NCBI RefSeq assembly: GCF_004791585.1
Contig: NZ_SRUU01000001.1
Coordinates: forward strand, 124,001-188,000
DNA: 64,000 bases
DNA from: Mesorhizobium sp. M1C.F.Ca.ET.210.01.1.1
GTDB lineage: Bacteria > Pseudomonadota > Alphaproteobacteria > Rhizobiales > Rhizobiaceae
Direction: 5' to 3'
Shown one piece after another: positions 34,185 to 43,881 of the stretch (position 1 is its first letter; every line of letters starts with the position of its first letter). The notes beneath the pieces are model-generated. The model was not told the DNA's origin. It saw only the letters and a program-made list of their open reading frames with translations, and searched no databases. Both the position numbers and the translations under genes were made by a program.

Positions 34185-34930
34185 ATGTTTGACGCATACA
34201 TCATCTGCGGCACACCCAGAACCGGCAGCACTTTGCTGTGCGATCTTCTGACGTCGACCAAGAGGACCGGAGCTCCTCACTCATTCTATCGTCGGCAAGA
34301 CATCGTGGAGTGGGCCGAGGAGTGGAAGCTGCCCGACCGTGGCACGATGAGCGAACTCGACTTCAATGTCGCCTATCTCAATGCGGCGATGCAGCTGGCC
34401 AGGGCGAGTCGAGTGTCTTCGGCCTGATGCGAGAAAATCTGGACGAGCTTTCCGCGATCCTGGACCAGATTTATCCCGGGCTTCCATCAGACAAGGCGCG
34501 TTTCGAGAAGGCCTTTGGCCGGACTCTCTATGTGCACCTTTCGCGCGAGGATAAGCTCGCGCAGGCTGTCTCCCTTATCAAGGCGGAGCAGACCGGCCTT
34601 TGGCACATCGCCCCCGATGGAGCCGAGATCCAAAGGGTCGGGCCGCCGGGAGAGCCACAGTATGACTTCCAGCGCATCAAGGACGAAGTCAGTGAACTCG
34701 AAGCCTATGACACAGCCTGGAACACGTGGTTCGCACAGCAGGACATTGCTCCGCTGCGGATAGGTTATGAGCGCCTTGCAGGCAATCCGGCTGCAACGTT
34801 GATTTCTGTCTGCGAGGCGTTGGGCGTTCAACCTCCGAGCGCCGATGATGTAAGACCGGGCGTCGCAGCGCTCTCCGACGAGATAAGCCTCGACTGGATG
34901 CGCCGCTATCGTCTCGACGCAGCTGTCTGA
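34185..34930 (+). pseudogene. Frameshifted Stf0-family sulfotransferase
   Basis: The first frame (34185-34427) gives the PAPS-binding start CGTPRTGSTLLCDLL and runs to a stop. The second frame, used from about 34395 to 34930, gives the rest of the family: VFGLMRENLDELSAIL, YVHLSREDKLAQAVS, AEQTGLWHIAPDG. A one- or two-base indel near 34390-34415, and two residues missing in the usual FGLRLM, explain the break. Intact Stf0 proteins sulfate trehalose or other hydroxylated substrates. It may be a true pseudogene or an assembly error. Confidence 0.85.
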
Positions 34931-34939
34931 CGCAAGGGC

Positions 34940-37273
34940 CTAAGCCGTCTTCGCCGCCACCGTCTCGCTGAGCCAGGTGCCGATCTTGGCGCCGAGGCGG
35001 TCGGGCGAGACCGGCTTCGGCAGGTAGTCGTCCATGCCGGCCTCGATGCATTTTTCGCGGTCGCCCTTCAGCGCGTGCGCGGTGACGCCGATGATCGGCG
35101 TATGGCTGTCGTTCTGCTGCTCGATCGCGCGGATGGCGCGCGTCGCTTCGTAGCCGTTCAGCTCCGGCATCGAGACGTCCATCAGCACCAGCCGCGGCCG
35201 CAGCGAGCGATACATCTCCACTGCGGTGCGGCCATTGCCGGCGATGCGATAGTTCAAGCCAAGGCCGTTGAGGATCTGGCCGAAGACCAGCTGGTTCACG
35301 TCATTGTCCTCGGCGATCAGGATATCGATCGGGCCGCTCGGCGCGGCGGGCGATTCCAGTGCCGCAGGCACCGGAACGGCCGGGCCGCGGATGACGGTGA
35401 AAGCCGGCGGGGCTGCCGGGGCCACGACCGGCTCGCGCACGAAATGGGCCTTGGCGCCTTGCGTGCGCGCCTTCTGGATGGCGGAGATGACGGTGCCGAG
35501 CAGCACGGCCGAACGCGCCGGCTTGGTGAGATGCGCGACGATGCCGAAGTCGATCACCATCCTGCCGAAGTCGACCTGGTCGACGGAGGTCAGCAGCACG
35601 ACCGGAATGGAGGTAAGGCGGCTGTCGGCGGCAATCGCCTTGGCGACATCGGCGCCGTTCATGCCGGGCATCTGGTAGTCGAGAATGATGCAGTCGACCG
35701 AGGCGCCGAGCTGGCAGGCACGGTCGAGGAAGGCGAGTCCGATGGCGCCGCTTTCGGCGGCGGCGCAGTCGAAGCTCCAGCTTCTCAACTGCTCCAGCAG
35801 GATATCGCGATTGACGGGGTTGTCCTCGATGACCAGCACGCGCGCGCCGGTGACGTCGACCGGCACGATCTCGTCGCGCGAATTCTGTTGATGCACCGGC
35901 AGCGGCACGGCGAACCAGAAAACCGAGCCTCGGCCGATCTCGCTCTCGACGCCGATCTTGCCGCCCATCAGGTCGACGAGGCGGGCGGAGATGGCGAGGC
36001 CGAGGCCGGTGCCTTCGTGACGGCGGGTGGACGAGCCGTCGACCTGGGCGAATTTCTCGAACACGCTCTGCAGCTTCTCGGCGGGGATGCCGATGCCAGT
36101 GTCTTCGACACGGACCTTGAGCTGGACCGCGCCGTCGACGACATCGCCGCCGACGTCGATCAGCACATGCCCCTTCTCGGTGAACTTCACCGCATTGCCA
36201 AGCAGGTTGGTAACGATCTGGCGGAAACGCCCGGCGTCGCCGACGACGAAAGCCGGCAGGCGCGGATCGACGCGCACGATGAGCTCGAGGTTCTTTTCGG
36301 CAACGCGGGCCGACACCAGCGTCGCCACGTCCTCGACCGCTTCGGCCAGGCGGAAGGGGGCGGGGTCGAGTGTCAGCTGGCCGGCATTGATCTTCGAGAA
36401 ATCGAGGATGTCGTTAATGATGGTGAGCAGCGCGTTGCCGGATTTGACGATAACGTCTGTGAAGGTCTTCTGGCGCGGCGTCAGCTCGGTCTTGGCCAGC
36501 AGCTCGGCCATGCCGAGCACGCCGTTCATCGGCGTGCGGATCTCGTGGCTCATATTGGCAAGGAATTCCGACTTGGCGCGGTCGGCGGCTTCCGCCTTGA
36601 ACAGCGACGCGGCGGTTTCGGCGAAGGCGCGGCGGATCGCATTCTCCATCGGCCGGAAGATCAGAACCGCGGCAATGGCCAGCACGGCGATCAGCAGGCC
36701 GCTTGCCCACAGCAGCAGACGGTCGCTGGAGGCGTCGGCCAGACGGCGCTCTTCATCGAGCGCGGTCCGCACCCGCACCAGCATCGGCTGGGCGAAAAGG
36801 TCGTTCTGGTTGCGGATCTCGCGGTAGCTCCATTCATCGACCTTCTGGGCCACCGACATCAGATTGAAGTTGCGCACCATGTCGCGCGCCGACCAGAACA
36901 GATCGCCGTTCACCGAAGCGGATTCGAGCGCATTGAGGGTTTTCGTCGACAGGCGCGGCCTGATCGCCGCAAGCTGCGCGTTCAAGGCGCCGATCTCGCT
37001 CACCAGCCGTTCGGAATGGCCGCGCGCGGCGGTGGTCAGCGCATCGCGGGTCTCGGCCCGCCAGGTCGTTCCGGTTGTCTCGGCGAAGTTGGTGGCGTTG
37101 CGGAGGTCGCGCGAGAAGACGACGAAATTGCCGCTGAGGGCATCGACCTCGTGGCGGTATGAATTCACGCGGTTGAGCGCGAACAAGACGGCGGCCGAGG
37201 CCAGCGCGAAGACGAGCAATCCCGAAAAATAGCGAATCCGGATCGACCGGATGAAGGAGGAATACTCCGGCAT
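34940..37273 (-). CDS. Hybrid sensor histidine kinase with two receiver domains
   Basis: A 777-residue membrane kinase. Helix 1 at about 16-35, a periplasmic sensor (36-186) and helix 2 at 187-207 precede HisKA ([15 protein letters not shown], His243), HATPase_c ([20 protein letters not shown]), REC1 (IIEDNPVN type, Asp in [10 protein letters not shown]) and REC2 (Asp in [11 protein letters not shown]). It should phosphorelay to a separate Hpt protein, since none is fused. ATG 37273 was chosen; nine upstream codons lack support. A broken copy of part of its sensor region lies at 40361. Confidence 0.93.
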   Translation of the reverse strand: MPEYSSFIRSIRIRYFSGLLVFALASAAVLFALNRVNSYRHEVDALSGNFVVFSRDLRNATNFAETTGTTWRAETRDALTTAARGHSERLVSEIGALNAQLAAIRPRLSTKTLNALESASVNGDLFWSARDMVRNFNLMSVAQKVDEWSYREIRNQNDLFAQPMLVRVRTALDEERRLADASSDRLLLWASGLLIAVLAIAAVLIFRPMENAIRRAFAETAASLFKAEAADRAKSEFLANMSHEIRTPMNGVLGMAELLAKTELTPRQKTFTDVIVKSGNALLTIINDILDFSKINAGQLTLDPAPFRLAEAVEDVATLVSARVAEKNLELIVRVDPRLPAFVVGDAGRFRQIVTNLLGNAVKFTEKGHVLIDVGGDVVDGAVQLKVRVEDTGIGIPAEKLQSVFEKFAQVDGSSTRRHEGTGLGLAISARLVDLMGGKIGVESEIGRGSVFWFAVPLPVHQQNSRDEIVPVDVTGARVLVIEDNPVNRDILLEQLRSWSFDCAAAESGAIGLAFLDRACQLGASVDCIILDYQMPGMNGADVAKAIAADSRLTSIPVVLLTSVDQVDFGRMVIDFGIVAHLTKPARSAVLLGTVISAIQKARTQGAKAHFVREPVVAPAAPPAFTVIRGPAVPVPAALESPAAPSGPIDILIAEDNDVNQLVFGQILNGLGLNYRIAGNGRTAVEMYRSLRPRLVLMDVSMPELNGYEATRAIRAIEQQNDSHTPIIGVTAHALKGDREKCIEAGMDDYLPKPVSPDRLGAKIGTWLSETVAAKTA

Positions 37274-37445
37274 GCGCAACCCCCAACCCAATACGCACAA
37301 TTTTAATGGCCGGGATTACGCTTGATTTACATTAAGATTTCGTTGGTGCCGACATGATTGCAGAGTGGGGGCGCAGCAAACCGACGCACTGTTCCGCGTC
37401 GCCCGCAAGACGAGCCGCTCGGCAAGCGGCTCGCCTGGTTCAAAA

Positions 37446-37664
37446 TCAAGCGGGATCCTTTGCCCGGTAGCCATTGGGGAGGATGAAGACTTCGTCGGCG
37501 CGGCCGTAGCCTCCATCCGCAACTTCCTCGATCAGCACCATGGTGTGGGCACGCGCGGCCTCGCCGAAATAGTCGACGAGCATCTGCGTCGTCCTGTGGA
37601 CGAGGTCTTCCTTTTGCGCCTTCGTGAGAGCCGCCTGCGGTGTCTTGAAATTGGCAAAGGGCAT
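37446..37664 (-). CDS. Tautomerase (4-oxalocrotonate tautomerase family)
   Basis: A 72-residue tautomerase with the catalytic N-terminal proline (after Met removal, PFANF) and VLIEEV. It would isomerise enol/keto acids. It is in the same strand run as two SDR genes, which suggests a small oxidation/isomerisation module controlled by the LysR gene at 39430. Confidence 0.85.
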   Translation of the reverse strand: MPFANFKTPQAALTKAQKEDLVHRTTQMLVDYFGEAARAHTMVLIEEVADGGYGRADEVFILPNGYRAKDPA

Positions 37665-37688
37665 GTCCAGGGTTCCTTTCGGGTTACT

Positions 37689-38564
37689 TTACAGCGATGG
37701 ATGGAGGAGGTCGGCGAGGCCGATGCGTTCCAGGAGTTGCGCCCGGACGCGGTCGGCGACGCCGTTGACGATGGCCGCGCCGTCATCGGACGGATCGACA
37801 TGGACGCGGAACGGCCGGCGGCCATGCGGCCTCGCGACGAGATCGACGATGGCCTGCGCGACCTTGGCGGGATCGGCATCGGCGGGCTCCAACCCGGCAA
37901 GACCTTTGAGCGCCTGCTCATCCACGCCGGCATATGGTCGCGACCAATAGGCGGCGGCGCGTTCTGCATCGGAGGGTTTGCCGGAATGGGCGAAATGCTT
38001 CGTGCCCTTGGTGAAGGCGCCCGGCACCACGACCGTCGTCTCGATGCCGAAACGGGCAAGCTCCAGCGCATCCATGCCTGCCTTGGCGGCAAAGTATGGG
38101 GCAAGGAAGGGAGGCGTGCCACCGCGCGTGCTGCTCGATCCGATCCATATCATGAGAGCCCGGCCGAGCCCGCGCATATGCGGAAGCACTGCCCGGTTTA
38201 CGCGCTGGGTGCCGAGGACGTTGACGTCGTAGAGTTGCGCCAGTTGCTCCGGCGTGAAGGCTTCGACCGGCCCGAACACCATGTGGCCGGCATTGTGGAT
38301 GACGACGTCGATCCTGCCTGCTTCCGCGAGGATGGTTTTCACAGTCACCTCGATCGAGGCTTCCGAAAGCACGTCCAACGCGATAGCGCTGATTGCCAGT
38401 TTCTCGTCGCGCGCCAGCTTTTCGATCTCGGCTGCCGCGGCGCCTCCGCGTGCCTGTGGGTCCCGCATCGAGGCATAGACCCGGTGACCGGCCCTGGCGA
38501 GCGCCTTGGCCGTCATGGCGCCGAAGCCGCTCGACGCGCCGGTGATGAGAATTGTCTGCTGCAC
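37689..38564 (-). CDS. SDR family oxidoreductase
   Basis: A 291-residue classical short-chain dehydrogenase. The cofactor motif TGASSGFG is near residue 8, the NNAG-like motif reads HNAGH, and the catalytic Tyr and Lys are in YFAAKAGMDALE. A GTG at 38564 has GGAGG five bases upstream; an ATG at 38576 would add four residues and cannot be excluded. Substrate unknown. It is 27 bp from the second SDR gene and probably shares its transcript. Confidence 0.87.
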   Translation of the reverse strand: MQQTILITGASSGFGAMTAKALARAGHRVYASMRDPQARGGAAAAEIEKLARDEKLAISAIALDVLSEASIEVTVKTILAEAGRIDVVIHNAGHMVFGPVEAFTPEQLAQLYDVNVLGTQRVNRAVLPHMRGLGRALMIWIGSSSTRGGTPPFLAPYFAAKAGMDALELARFGIETTVVVPGAFTKGTKHFAHSGKPSDAERAAAYWSRPYAGVDEQALKGLAGLEPADADPAKVAQAIVDLVARPHGRRPFRVHVDPSDDGAAIVNGVADRVRAQLLERIGLADLLHPSL

Positions 38565-38591
38565 GATAGCCTCCATCTCTTCTTTCGGATT

Positions 38592-39326
38592 TCAGATCGC
38601 GCCGCCATTGGCTCGGATGACCTGGCCGTTGACCCACTGGCTGTCCGCACCGGCAAGGAACGCGATGAGCCCGGCGATGTCGTCGGGCTGGCCAAGGCGG
38701 CCGAGCGGAATGAGTTTCCTTATTGCCTCGATCTGCGTGGCGCTCTTGCCCTCGGTGAAAAGTTCGGTGTCGACCGGGCCGGGCGCGACAGCGTTGACCG
38801 TGATGCGGCGCGGGCCAAGTTCCTTGGCCAGGATGTGGGTCATGGCTTCGACGCCGGCCTTGGTTGCCGCATAGACCCCGTAGGCCGGCTGGTAGAAGCC
38901 CACCACGCTTGATGAAAAGTTGATGATGCGGCCGCCATCGTTCAGGCGGCGGGCGCCCTCGCGCATGCCGCGGAACGGTCCGCCGAGATTGACGGCAAGC
39001 TGGCGTTCGAAATCCGCGTCATCGGTTTCCGAAATCGGCGCCAGCTTCATCATGCCGGCGTTGTTGACGAGGATGTCGGTGCCGCCGAAAGCCTTTTGGG
39101 CCGCGTCGAACAGAGAGGCCATGCCGGTCGGCTCGCTGATGTCGGCCTGGACAGCGATGGCGCTACCGCCGGCGGTCTCGATGGCCGAAACAACCTCATC
39201 GGCAGCATCCTTGCCGCGCGCGTAATTGACGATGACGGCAATGCCGTCCCGGGCGAGCCGTTTGGCGATCGCGGCACCGATACCCCTGGAGGCGCCGGTC
39301 ACGATCGCTGTCCTTGTCTTGTGCAT
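38592..39326 (-). CDS. SDR family oxidoreductase (FabG-like)
   Basis: A 244-residue SDR with TGASRGIG, NNAG in LVNNAGMMK, the serine in NFSSSVVG and YAATKAG for the catalytic Tyr/Lys. It has the FabG/glucose-dehydrogenase style C-terminus (IRANGGAI). The RBS GGAG six bases before ATG 39326 selects this start. It leads the SDR/SDR/tautomerase run and is divergent from a LysR gene 103 bp away. Confidence 0.9.
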   Translation of the reverse strand: MHKTRTAIVTGASRGIGAAIAKRLARDGIAVIVNYARGKDAADEVVSAIETAGGSAIAVQADISEPTGMASLFDAAQKAFGGTDILVNNAGMMKLAPISETDDADFERQLAVNLGGPFRGMREGARRLNDGGRIINFSSSVVGFYQPAYGVYAATKAGVEAMTHILAKELGPRRITVNAVAPGPVDTELFTEGKSATQIEAIRKLIPLGRLGQPDDIAGLIAFLAGADSQWVNGQVIRANGGAI

Positions 39327-39429
39327 GATCATCTCCATTCGTTGTTGCCAAGCGGATATAGACCGGCGCGGCTTCCGGATAATCGGCCTGCTATTGACAG
39401 CAGTATTCGGATGGGTCGAACAATCCGGA

Positions 39430-40323
39430 ATGGATCGACTCGACAGAATGCGGCTGTTCGTGCGCGTGGTGGAGCGGCGCAATTTCACCGCAGCGGCGGC
39501 CGATCTCGGTCTGCCGCGTTCGACCGCGACCGAAGCGATCAAGCAGCTGGAGGATCATTTGGGTGCGCGGCTGTTGGACCGGACCACGCGTCATGTCGCC
39601 ACGACGCTGGACGGGCAGGCCTACTACGAGCGCTGCCTGTCGATCCTGGGCGAGGTGGAGGATGCCGAGGCCGGCTTCCGCAGCGCCGAACCGCGCGGTC
39701 TGCTGCGTATCGATGCGCATCCGCGGCTCACGCAACGGTTCCTGCTGCCGGAGTTGCCTGCCTTCCTCGAACGCTACCCTCAAATCGATCTGCATATCGG
39801 CCAGAGCGATAGGCTGGTCGACTTGGTGCGCGAAGGCGTCGATTGCGTCATTCGTGCCGGCGAACCGCAGGACAGCGGCATGATCATGCGGCGGCTGGCG
39901 ATGATATGCGAAATCACCTGCGCCAGCCCGAATTACCTGAAACGCCATGGGACGCCGGCATCACCTGACGCGCTGGAGGGTCACCAGGCCGTCGGGTTCG
40001 TCTCCTCGCGCACCGGCGAAGTCCTGCCGCTGGAATTCAGCATCGGCGGCAAGGTGCATCAGGTCACGCTGCCCGGCCGGGTGAGGGTCAACAATTCCGA
40101 CACCGCGGCTGATCTGGCGCGACTGGGCTTCGGACTTATCCAGGCTCCACGCTACAGGCTTGAACAAGATCTGGCGGACGGGACGCTGATTGAGGTGCTC
40201 AGAGATTTTCCGCCGACGCCGACGCAGTTGTTCGCGCTTTATCCGCAGAACCGGCAGCTCGCGCCGCGGCTGCGCGCCTTCCTGGAATGGGCGCTACGCA
40301 TTTTCGCCGAGGCGAGGCTGTGA
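39430..40323 (+). CDS. LysR family transcriptional regulator
   Basis: A 297-residue LysR regulator of the CrgA-like branch, with HTH MRLFVRVVERRNFTAAAADLG and PRSTATEAIKQLE. It is divergent from the SDR/SDR/tautomerase run and likely controls it. The start at 39430 fits the family; the longer upstream frame overlaps the promoter region. It ends directly before the kinase relic. Confidence 0.9.
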   Translation: MDRLDRMRLFVRVVERRNFTAAAADLGLPRSTATEAIKQLEDHLGARLLDRTTRHVATTLDGQAYYERCLSILGEVEDAEAGFRSAEPRGLLRIDAHPRLTQRFLLPELPAFLERYPQIDLHIGQSDRLVDLVREGVDCVIRAGEPQDSGMIMRRLAMICEITCASPNYLKRHGTPASPDALEGHQAVGFVSSRTGEVLPLEFSIGGKVHQVTLPGRVRVNNSDTAADLARLGFGLIQAPRYRLEQDLADGTLIEVLRDFPPTPTQLFALYPQNRQLAPRLRAFLEWALRIFAEARL

Positions 40324-40360
40324 TGATCGGATCGGCATCGCAGCGGGCATTGCCGCGCAC

Positions 40361-40519
40361 CGAGAACAGATCGCCGTTCACCGAAGCGGATTCGAGCGCG
40401 TTGAGGGTTTTCGTCGACAGGCGCGGCCTGATCGCCGCAGGCTGGGCGTTCAAGGCGCGCCGATCTCGCCCACCAGGCGTTCGGAATGGGCGCGCACGGC
40501 GGTGGTCAGCGCATCGCGG
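40361..40519 (-). pseudogene. Relic of hybrid histidine kinase sensor region
   Basis: About 160 bp closely match 36894-37049, inside the kinase gene, in the same orientation. On the minus strand the relic encodes pieces such as HSERLV and [13 protein letters not shown], but a 2-bp insertion breaks the frame. No other kinase domain is present. It is either the remains of a duplication or of a lost paralogue. Confidence 0.85.
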
Positions 40520-40575
40520 TGGCCTTCTGAGGCATCGATGCGGCCACGGTACGGGATCGTGACGGACCGTCGCTT

Positions 40576-41958
40576 TCACTCGAGCCCGATCCACACGAAG
40601 CCATCCTGCTTCCGGCAGGGATAAACGATCAGCTTCGTGCGGTTTTTCGAAATGTCACCCAAATATTCAAAGCCCGCTCTGGTACCGTCCTGCTGCAACT
40701 TCGCCCACTCCCTGATTTCGCCGGTAAGCAGGTCGAAACAACTCTGATGCCAGCGGCAGACCAAGCCGAGATCCGCGGTGATCGTGCTCTCCGTGTGTGG
40801 GAGCTTCAGCATTTCGGTCTGAGCGGCACTTCGGCGTTCGTAGAGCGGCAGATGAAGGTGCGGGCAGGCATTGTTGAAGGCGCAATAGCTGTCGGATCCA
40901 CGAATGACGACGATATCGCAGTTCTCGAAATCGAGAATCCGGCGTTGGTAGGGTTGGAGCTCGTCTTCGGCAAAAGCGCGAATCCACCTCCTGCCGCCGT
41001 GACGGATGGTTTCGCGAGGCCGTCTGGCATTCAGTTCGGCGTCAATTTCGGGCTTCAGCCCGACGATTTCGAATAGGCTCGTGCGCTCGGCGGTACCGCG
41101 AAGGCGCACCCTGACAAAGTCGGCGATTTCCACCTTGTCGACGATCTGGTCGCGCAGCGCCTCGGATATCAGCAGTCGCGTACCGGCATCCTTGTTGGCC
41201 GCCTCGATCCTGCTGGCCAGGTTCACCACGTCGCCGATTGCCGTAAGACGTTCGTGTTCGGCAAAACCCAATGTGCCGATGACGGCTTCGCCATAGTTGA
41301 GGCCGATCCGAATATCGAAATCGATGTCATACATCGAGGCAAAGAACGGCTTCAGACGATCGACTGTGGCGAGGGTCTGAAGCGCGGCGTTCACGGCGCG
41401 GAGCGGAGCGTCGTGCTGGCCGTCGATACCGAATATTGCCATGAGCCCATCGCCGATGAGCTTGTCCACGAAGCCACCATTCTGCTCGATGATGTCGCCG
41501 ACCTGGGCGAAATAGCGGTTGAGCAGATACATCACGTCGTAGGGCGACAGCCGCTCGGACAGCGCCGTGAAATCGACAATGTCGCTGAAGAAGACCGCAA
41601 CATGCTTTGCTTCGCCGCAACGCGTCGCGGCAGAACCGCCAAGCTGGCTGGTGATCATCATGTCGGTTTCGTCCAGCACCAGGCGCCGGACGCGAAGCTC
41701 GCCTTCCGGCCTGAGCTGACAGGCCAGCCGAACCTCATCCGCCAATCGCAATCGGTCCGCCATCGAAGTCTCGGCAGAATTCCGGTCCGGGCAGGCCTTC
41801 AGGCCATCGAGCACCCAGACGCGGCATGTCGAGCATTTCGCCCGGCCGCCGCAGGCATGCGCGAACGGCACGCCCGATCTGAGAGCCGCCTCGAGCAAGG
41901 TCTCATCGGCGGCCACGTCGAAATCGATCTGGTCAGGTAGAGCGGTTACTTTGGTCAT
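40576..41958 (-). CDS. Class III nucleotide cyclase fused to ferredoxin and Rieske domains
   Basis: A 460-residue three-domain protein. Residues about 5-95 are a plant-type [2Fe-2S] ferredoxin (Cys36, 42, 45, 80). Residues 115-300 are a class III cyclase with metal aspartates Asp126 (FFSDIVDF) and Asp170 (IGDGLM), Lys166, Asp243, Asn246 and Arg250, so it looks active on ATP. Residues 320-460 form a Rieske domain with CPH (Cys365, His367) and CRWH (Cys401, His404). No membrane segment is seen. It probably links redox or electron supply to cAMP (inference). A second cyclase gene lies upstream on the same strand. Confidence 0.9.
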   Translation of the reverse strand: MTKVTALPDQIDFDVAADETLLEAALRSGVPFAHACGGRAKCSTCRVWVLDGLKACPDRNSAETSMADRLRLADEVRLACQLRPEGELRVRRLVLDETDMMITSQLGGSAATRCGEAKHVAVFFSDIVDFTALSERLSPYDVMYLLNRYFAQVGDIIEQNGGFVDKLIGDGLMAIFGIDGQHDAPLRAVNAALQTLATVDRLKPFFASMYDIDFDIRIGLNYGEAVIGTLGFAEHERLTAIGDVVNLASRIEAANKDAGTRLLISEALRDQIVDKVEIADFVRVRLRGTAERTSLFEIVGLKPEIDAELNARRPRETIRHGGRRWIRAFAEDELQPYQRRILDFENCDIVVIRGSDSYCAFNNACPHLHLPLYERRSAAQTEMLKLPHTESTITADLGLVCRWHQSCFDLLTGEIREWAKLQQDGTRAGFEYLGDISKNRTKLIVYPCRKQDGFVWIGLE

Positions 41959-42168
41959 GTTCTTGAACAAGGGTCCGCGGCGCTGGCCGGTTTGTGAGTG
42001 TAGCACCAATCGGGCCGGGCCCCCAATCGCTCTTGCGAGGAACGATCGCTCTTGTCGAAAGCACAACGCGATGCTTCGAGGGCGCAATCGAATTGACCGC
42101 GCTCACCGGACGGACGCCACAGGCTCCGATCCCAGGCATTGCGAAAGGGAGTTGGCACCCAATCGTGC

Positions 42169-43614
42169 CTATTCCCGCATAATGCGATAGACGGTTGCAT
42201 CACCCTCCACGCCTCGAAGAGGCGCGTCAAAGGCCACGACACGATGGCCGGCAAGCATTTCGCTGACCCCGGGCGCGGAATGGAGCGCCTCGGAAATGCA
42301 GACCTGTCCGGCCTCTGCCAGGGACTGCACCCGCGCGGCGACATTCACCGTCTGGCCGAAATAGTCGAGGTTGTCGTTGAGCGTCACGGCGATCGAGGGG
42401 CCACAGTGGGCACCGATCTTGAGGATGATCCCCGGCCCGTCATGGTCGCCGTTGAAACGATCGATTTCTTCAAAGATGTGGAGGGCAGCCGAAACCGCAT
42501 CCGACGGCTGCGAGAATGCAGCCATCACCGCATCCCCGATCGTCTTGACCACCGCTCCGGAATGTTGCTGAACCGCCGCATTGACCAGAGCGAAATGCTC
42601 GCGGACCAAAGCATAGGCGTTGAGGTCACCCAGGCGCTCATACATGGCGGTCGAACCCTTGAGGTCCGTGAACAGGAAGGTGATCTGCCGGATGCCGAGC
42701 CCCTCCTTCTCGTCGACACGTTCGGACCGGAAGAGCTGGCGGAAGGTTTGCCGCGCAAGCAGCGTTCCACCGGAAACATAAGGGTCGAAATCGAGCGCCG
42801 GCTTGGTGGTTAGCGCGACAAGCTCGGGCGGCCAGTTAATGGCAAGCAACGAACCGCGCAGCGGCCCCCTGTTCGCCACCTCAATGACAATCGGACCAGG
42901 TGGCACGGCGGGCAAAGCCGGCAAGAAGCGCTTGCCGTCATAATCGACCTTCAGAAGCGTCGGCGCCAAAACCGGGTCGCCCGATATCGGCACAGCGAAT
43001 GCGGCCTGCGTCTGCACGTTGACGCCCGCGAGGGCGCCCGGTCCCAGGTCGGCGCGGAGCACTGTTGTGGTGCCGGGCGGCAGAAACGTCATGCCCCGAA
43101 CGAAGCCGCGCAGAACGTCAAGAAAGCGAACGTGTTGCCCCGGCAGCCGCCCGTCATGTCCGAAGTGGAGCTTCCAGTGAAAATCCTCGACAGGGAGCGT
43201 CTCGGGATCGTGGTACGGCAGGCGTCGTAGCTTCGGCGATATCGAGAAGGTGACCTCGATGAAGTCGTCGAGGCTGGTGTCGCCCGATACGTCGCACAGG
43301 CCACAGACGTAATGGGTCTTCAGCGTGCGCAGGGCACCGAAACTATCGAGCACCATCCCGGACTGGGGACAGATCACATCCCAGCTCATGTCGAACAGGC
43401 CACAGCGGGCGGCATGAAGGAAGAGGTCGATCGCTTCAGGCGCGGCGATCGCGCGGTCGCGAGCAAATGTCAACGGATTGACGCGATAGAGTGACTGGTC
43501 GTCGGCGCTCCTGATCAGCGTCTCGAATTTCGAGATGACGCGTGGGCTCCAGGCTCGCGCCTGCTCGACCTTGGTCATCTTGCTTTCGAGAAGACGATCG
43601 TCGACTGCCGTCAC
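42169..43614 (-). CDS. Adenylate/guanylate cyclase with DUF5939-like N-terminal domain
   Basis: A 481-residue protein. Residues 1-290 match the DUF5939 type sensor, with a possible zinc ribbon (Cys71, Cys82, Cys104-x2-Cys107). The cyclase domain (305-481) has metal aspartates Asp317 (FLFTDLKGST) and Asp361 (KTIGDAV), Lys357, Asn424 and Arg428. Position 421 is Gln where many adenylate cyclases have Asp, so base specificity is uncertain. It is followed on the same strand, after 210 bp, by the ferredoxin-cyclase-Rieske gene. Confidence 0.88.
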   Translation of the reverse strand: MTAVDDRLLESKMTKVEQARAWSPRVISKFETLIRSADDQSLYRVNPLTFARDRAIAAPEAIDLFLHAARCGLFDMSWDVICPQSGMVLDSFGALRTLKTHYVCGLCDVSGDTSLDDFIEVTFSISPKLRRLPYHDPETLPVEDFHWKLHFGHDGRLPGQHVRFLDVLRGFVRGMTFLPPGTTTVLRADLGPGALAGVNVQTQAAFAVPISGDPVLAPTLLKVDYDGKRFLPALPAVPPGPIVIEVANRGPLRGSLLAINWPPELVALTTKPALDFDPYVSGGTLLARQTFRQLFRSERVDEKEGLGIRQITFLFTDLKGSTAMYERLGDLNAYALVREHFALVNAAVQQHSGAVVKTIGDAVMAAFSQPSDAVSAALHIFEEIDRFNGDHDGPGIILKIGAHCGPSIAVTLNDNLDYFGQTVNVAARVQSLAEAGQVCISEALHSAPGVSEMLAGHRVVAFDAPLRGVEGDATVYRIMRE

Positions 43615-43881
43615 GTCGGATCCTCAAACTTTCTCGCGACAGTCTACTAAAAAACCAGCACGATGCGAATGGATTGAAGCACGACAGTCTGTCCAGGAGG
43701 TTCAGACGGCACGCGAGCAGTCGCGCCGAAACGTCCGCATCGGAGTCGGTGGAACGATCGGACCTTGGAGGTTGAAGGTCCGTTATCGTTCTTCCCTGCA
43801 CGCAGTCATGCGAGACGTGGTGACCAGTGGCCGCTGCTCGCGCATGGCGGACAATGCCGAAGGGGCATTGTGCGCTCGCCT
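43615..43881. other. 267-bp intergenic region, cyclase to ispA
   Basis: Locally lower GC than its flanks. It must hold the promoter of the cyclase pair. I see no gene, repeat or clear operator in it. Confidence 0.4.

Noticed and set aside
34176..34427. Reading the Stf0 5' frame as a complete small protein
   Set aside because: The second frame continues the family sequence, so a broken gene explains both.
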